Under the pieces are notes generated by a model that did no database searches, had not been told where the DNA came from, and saw only the letters and a list, made by a program, of their open reading frames with translations. Of a stretch of 64,000 nucleotides of DNA, positions 62,936 through 64,000 are shown piece by piece. Location of the stretch: assembly GCA_022316685.1 (NCBI GenBank), contig JAKJHU010000140.1, positions 372,001 to 436,000 of the forward strand, read 5' to 3'. A program made the translations under genes and the position numbers. The stretch's first letter is position 1. Each line of letters opens with the position of its first letter. Source of the stretch: Progne subis subis (Eukaryota > Chordata > Aves > Passeriformes > Hirundinidae).

Positions 62936-64000
62936 CTTTAAGTTTTCTGCTTAAATTCAGGGAAATGCTTTGCAGTTGAAGATTTATGACGTTTTATAAA
63001 GAAATTGGAAAATGGGGCAATTATGTTACCCAAGTGTATTTTGACTCATTTTCCAGTATGATATTTTTTCTACCCCTGAACCCACACATTGTCCAGATAA
63101 GGCATGTTACTTGATCTATGTTCATACAGTTTTAAGCACATAGTTCTCTGCCCCAATTTTGGTGAACTCATTCTTCTTGCCCAGTTTTATAAGCCTACAA
63201 ACTTCATTAATTTGGAAATAATTTGGAAATTAATGAGATGGAACAGCCCTGAGATGGGTTTCAAGAGTCAGAAACACTTCATCTTCCCAAAACCCACCTT
63301 TTCTTCCTGCAGAACAACAGTCTCCAGCATAAAAAGGTCTACTGATTTAGTCTTTGAAAGATGTCCCCAGGTGGAATAGCAGGCAATGCCTTAAAAATCC
63401 TAGCAAATTGGCATCCTGTGGATGCAATACTTGGGCAATCCCATTTCCATTACTGTGGGGCTTCATGAGTTTGATTTTCACTTACTTTATGTGACCTTGA
63501 GTAAAAGCTTTCTGTGGGAATGCTTCCTGAGTAAGTCTGTGCTAAGTAGGAAATATCAGAGGTGAGAGAGGGGTCTGTAAGTGGTGAAGTTACTGCGTCT
63601 TTGCTGGTTAAGGTTTGTTGGCTGAATGGTGGTGGCTGACAGCGTCAGCCAAACCTGGAGTCATAAAACCATCATGATAGTTCTGTGTGGTGGCTTGTCC
63701 CAAAGTCCACATATCCATGTGGGACAACTAATGCACGGTAGACACAGAGGGGGAAAAAAAGGTGTGAGATCAGGGGCACTGCCTAGTGGGGCAATGATCT
63801 TAATTTTGCTGCTGCTTTGGTGAAGGGGTGTTGAGAAGCAGTTTGGAGATCGCTGTGATAGCTTGGTGGTTTTTTTATGGAACTCCTCCAAACCTGAGAG
63901 GATGGGTGGGCGGAGACGATAAGATCTGGAGGTACACACTTGGAAGATCATCAGCTTTGAGAGGGGTGCAGCACACCAGAAACAGTAAGCTGCAACCTCA
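62936..64000. other. Intronic stretch to window end, no gene seen
   Basis: No exon or repeat was recognised, apart from a small 8-bp-arm hairpin around 63633-63651. Confidence 0.45.

Larger units (their letters stand above)
19781..64000 (+). other. Presumed first intron (5' part)
   Basis: It begins at the donor gtgaga (19781) and runs past the window end with no convincing second exon, making it more than 44 kb. Long first introns are common in genes with a signal-peptide-only exon 1. Within it I see repeats, A/T tracts, transposon insertions and one weak CpG-rich patch, described separately. Nested genes on either strand cannot be ruled out, but none is supported by homology or by a CpG-island promoter. 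Confidence 0.65.

Noticed and set aside
63480..63520. tatgtgaccttgagtaa block as another MIR relic
   Set aside because: Only one short block matches; no second landmark at the expected spacing.
1..64000. CRISPR arrays, bacterial operons, phage or plasmid modules
   Set aside because: No regularly spaced repeats and no prokaryotic gene organisation; the window is vertebrate nuclear DNA.

Overview
This is a vertebrate nuclear window, most likely from a bird and probably a songbird. It is AT-rich, mostly non-coding DNA with one dense CpG island. Its recognisable interspersed repeats are mainly CR1 LINE fragments, the dominant avian retrotransposon, plus three endogenous-retrovirus LTRs, two of which resemble families I know from passerine genomes. 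The taxonomic call rests on repeat families recalled from memory, not on a search. Nearly all open frames here are the length expected by chance, and none outside CR1 resembles a known protein.

Layout. Positions 1-19140 look intergenic: three CR1 fragments on the minus strand (about 689-975, 13395-14025, 18390-18770), a possible MIR-type SINE relic near 6830, a perfect 14-bp-arm hairpin at 10427-10458 and a few poly(T) tracts. Positions about 19145-20080 form a CpG island. Inside it, a strong Kozak ATG at 19727 opens an 18-codon signal-peptide-like exon that ends at 19780 on a consensus splice donor. This is the first coding exon of a secreted or membrane protein gene on the plus strand. I cannot name the gene from 18 residues.

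Positions 19781 to the window end appear to be its very long first intron (more than 44 kb). It holds microsatellites, a 41-nt poly(T), a 42-nt poly(A), three strand-asymmetric G/T- or A/C-rich tracts (40462-40718, 52012-52150, 62239-62394), and a second, weaker CpG-rich patch near 51480-51940. Younger insertions cluster in the last 10 kb: a 339-bp solo LTR with a perfect 6-bp target duplication (54409-54747), a poly(A)-tailed retrocopy-like segment (59659-60044), an internally deleted LTR (60147-60247), a 744-bp solo LTR with a 5-bp target duplication (61122-61865) and a plus-strand CR1 tail (about 62785-62935).

I found no CRISPR array, bacterial operon or clearly new molecular system. The most useful observations are the exactly bounded solo LTRs, the orphan signal-peptide exon with its CpG-island promoter, the retrocopy-like segment, the intronic CpG patch and the perfect inverted repeats.
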